Origin: UBA7328 sp002471345
GTDB lineage: Bacteria; Bacteroidota; Bacteroidia; Chitinophagales; Saprospiraceae
Reading direction: 5' to 3'
Length of the DNA: 64,000 bases
Assembly: GCA_964011275.1 (NCBI GenBank)
Contig: CAXGOB010000002.1
Coordinates: 62,001 to 126,000, forward strand
Shown: one piece after another, positions 63,726 to 64,000 of the stretch
Numbering within the stretch: the stretch's first letter is position 1
Layout of the letters: every line of letters begins with the position of its first letter
Made by a program: the position numbers and the translations under genes
Notes under the pieces: generated by a model
The model's input: the letters and a program-made list of their open reading frames with translations, nothing else
The model's database searches: none
What the model was told of the DNA's origin: nothing

Positions 63726-64000
63726 TCAGCTCACAATGGCCTCATATTTCTTCTCGACAACGTTCCAGTTGATCACATTAAAGAATGCAGCAACATAATC
63801 CGGCCTCCTATTTTGGTAGTTCAAATAGTAAGCATGTTCCCATACATCAAGCCCTAAAATTGGAGTACCCCCGCACCCTACACCTGGCATTAAGGGATTG
63901 TCTTGATTTGGTGAAGAACAAACTTCTACTGACCCATCTGCATGTGCACAAAGCCAAGCCCATCCCGAACCAAATCTAGTTTTTGCAGCTGCGGAAAATT
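63726..64000 (-). CDS. Fe/Mn superoxide dismutase, C-terminal part (cut by window end)
   Basis: Partial gene; its 5' end lies beyond the window. The last ~90 residues are visible: RFGSGWAWLC, then LGLDVWEHAYYLNYQNRRPDY, which contains the metal-ligand Asp and His of the Fe/Mn SOD family (DVWEHAYY), and FFNVINWNVVEKKY at the end. It removes superoxide in the cytoplasm. Metal preference cannot be set from this fragment. Seen only by reading the minus strand; the overlapping plus-strand open frame is a shadow. Confidence 0.95.
   Translation of the reverse strand, partial: FSAAAKTRFGSGWAWLCAHADGSVEVCSSPNQDNPLMPGVGCGGTPILGLDVWEHAYYLNYQNRRPDYVAAFFNVINWNVVEKKYEAIVS

Noticed and set aside
63785..63979. 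Open frame on the plus strand near the window end
   Set aside because: The minus strand encodes the well-conserved C-terminal part of Fe/Mn superoxide dismutase; the plus-strand frame is its shadow.
1..64000. tRNA, rRNA, SRP RNA, tmRNA, CRISPR, insertion sequence or phage genes
   Set aside because: No T-loop-like GTTCRA context, no SRP or tmRNA core motif, no regular direct repeats and no transposase or integrase frames were seen in the gaps on either strand.

Overview
This 64 kb window is AT-rich chromosomal DNA from a member of the Bacteroidota. The evidence is a SusC/SusD outer-membrane pair, many lipobox-type lipoproteins, FG-GAP/UnbV proteins of about 1,080 residues, a zinc-less TraR/DksA protein upstream of lspA, type B ribosomal protein L31, and repeated TAnnTTTG promoter boxes, which are the -7 element of the Bacteroidota primary sigma factor. 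Ribosome-binding sites are weak and TTG or GTG starts are common. Gene content fits a free-living Saprospiria- or Cytophagia-like heterotroph, but I cannot fix genus or order. I found no rRNA, tRNA, CRISPR array, insertion sequence, phage or integrase.

Layout. 0-9 kb: two unrelated peptide importers (POT, OPT), a class-III aminotransferase, two secreted thioredoxin-like proteins and an aquaglyceroporin. 9-27 kb: mostly housekeeping, with uvrB, uvrA, lspA, tsaB, an S41 protease, two tandem ArsR-type regulators, an ECF sigma factor, phosphoglucose/phosphomannose isomerase, a YraN nuclease-like protein and a Gfo/Idh oxidoreductase. 24.1-24.3 kb carries a strongly structured non-coding stretch.

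27-45.6 kb is the accessory heart of the window. It holds a SusC/SusD pair, a terminator, and a tightly coupled operon of three giant FG-GAP/ASPIC-UnbV lipoproteins with one small unknown lipoprotein. A divergent LacI regulator with a candidate operator and an MFS transporter/DUF1080 pair follow. No classical glycoside hydrolase is present. With the Gfo/Idh enzyme at the edge, it looks like an uptake locus for a glycoside-like nutrient, possibly processed through 3-keto-sugar chemistry; this is inference.

45.7-64 kb: HemJ, an SRPBCC-GyrI protein, guaB, tadA, a LytS/LytTR two-component system beside a secreted M43 metalloprotease, a peroxiredoxin-clpS-aat operon with two N-degron components, L31, an RlmI-type methyltransferase, cyclophilin, YceD-L32, a fatty-acid desaturase, a DUF5916 outer-membrane protein, S21, and the C-terminal part of an Fe/Mn superoxide dismutase cut by the window end.

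Convergent genes are often separated by bidirectional hairpin terminators, and several convergent pairs overlap by a few bases.
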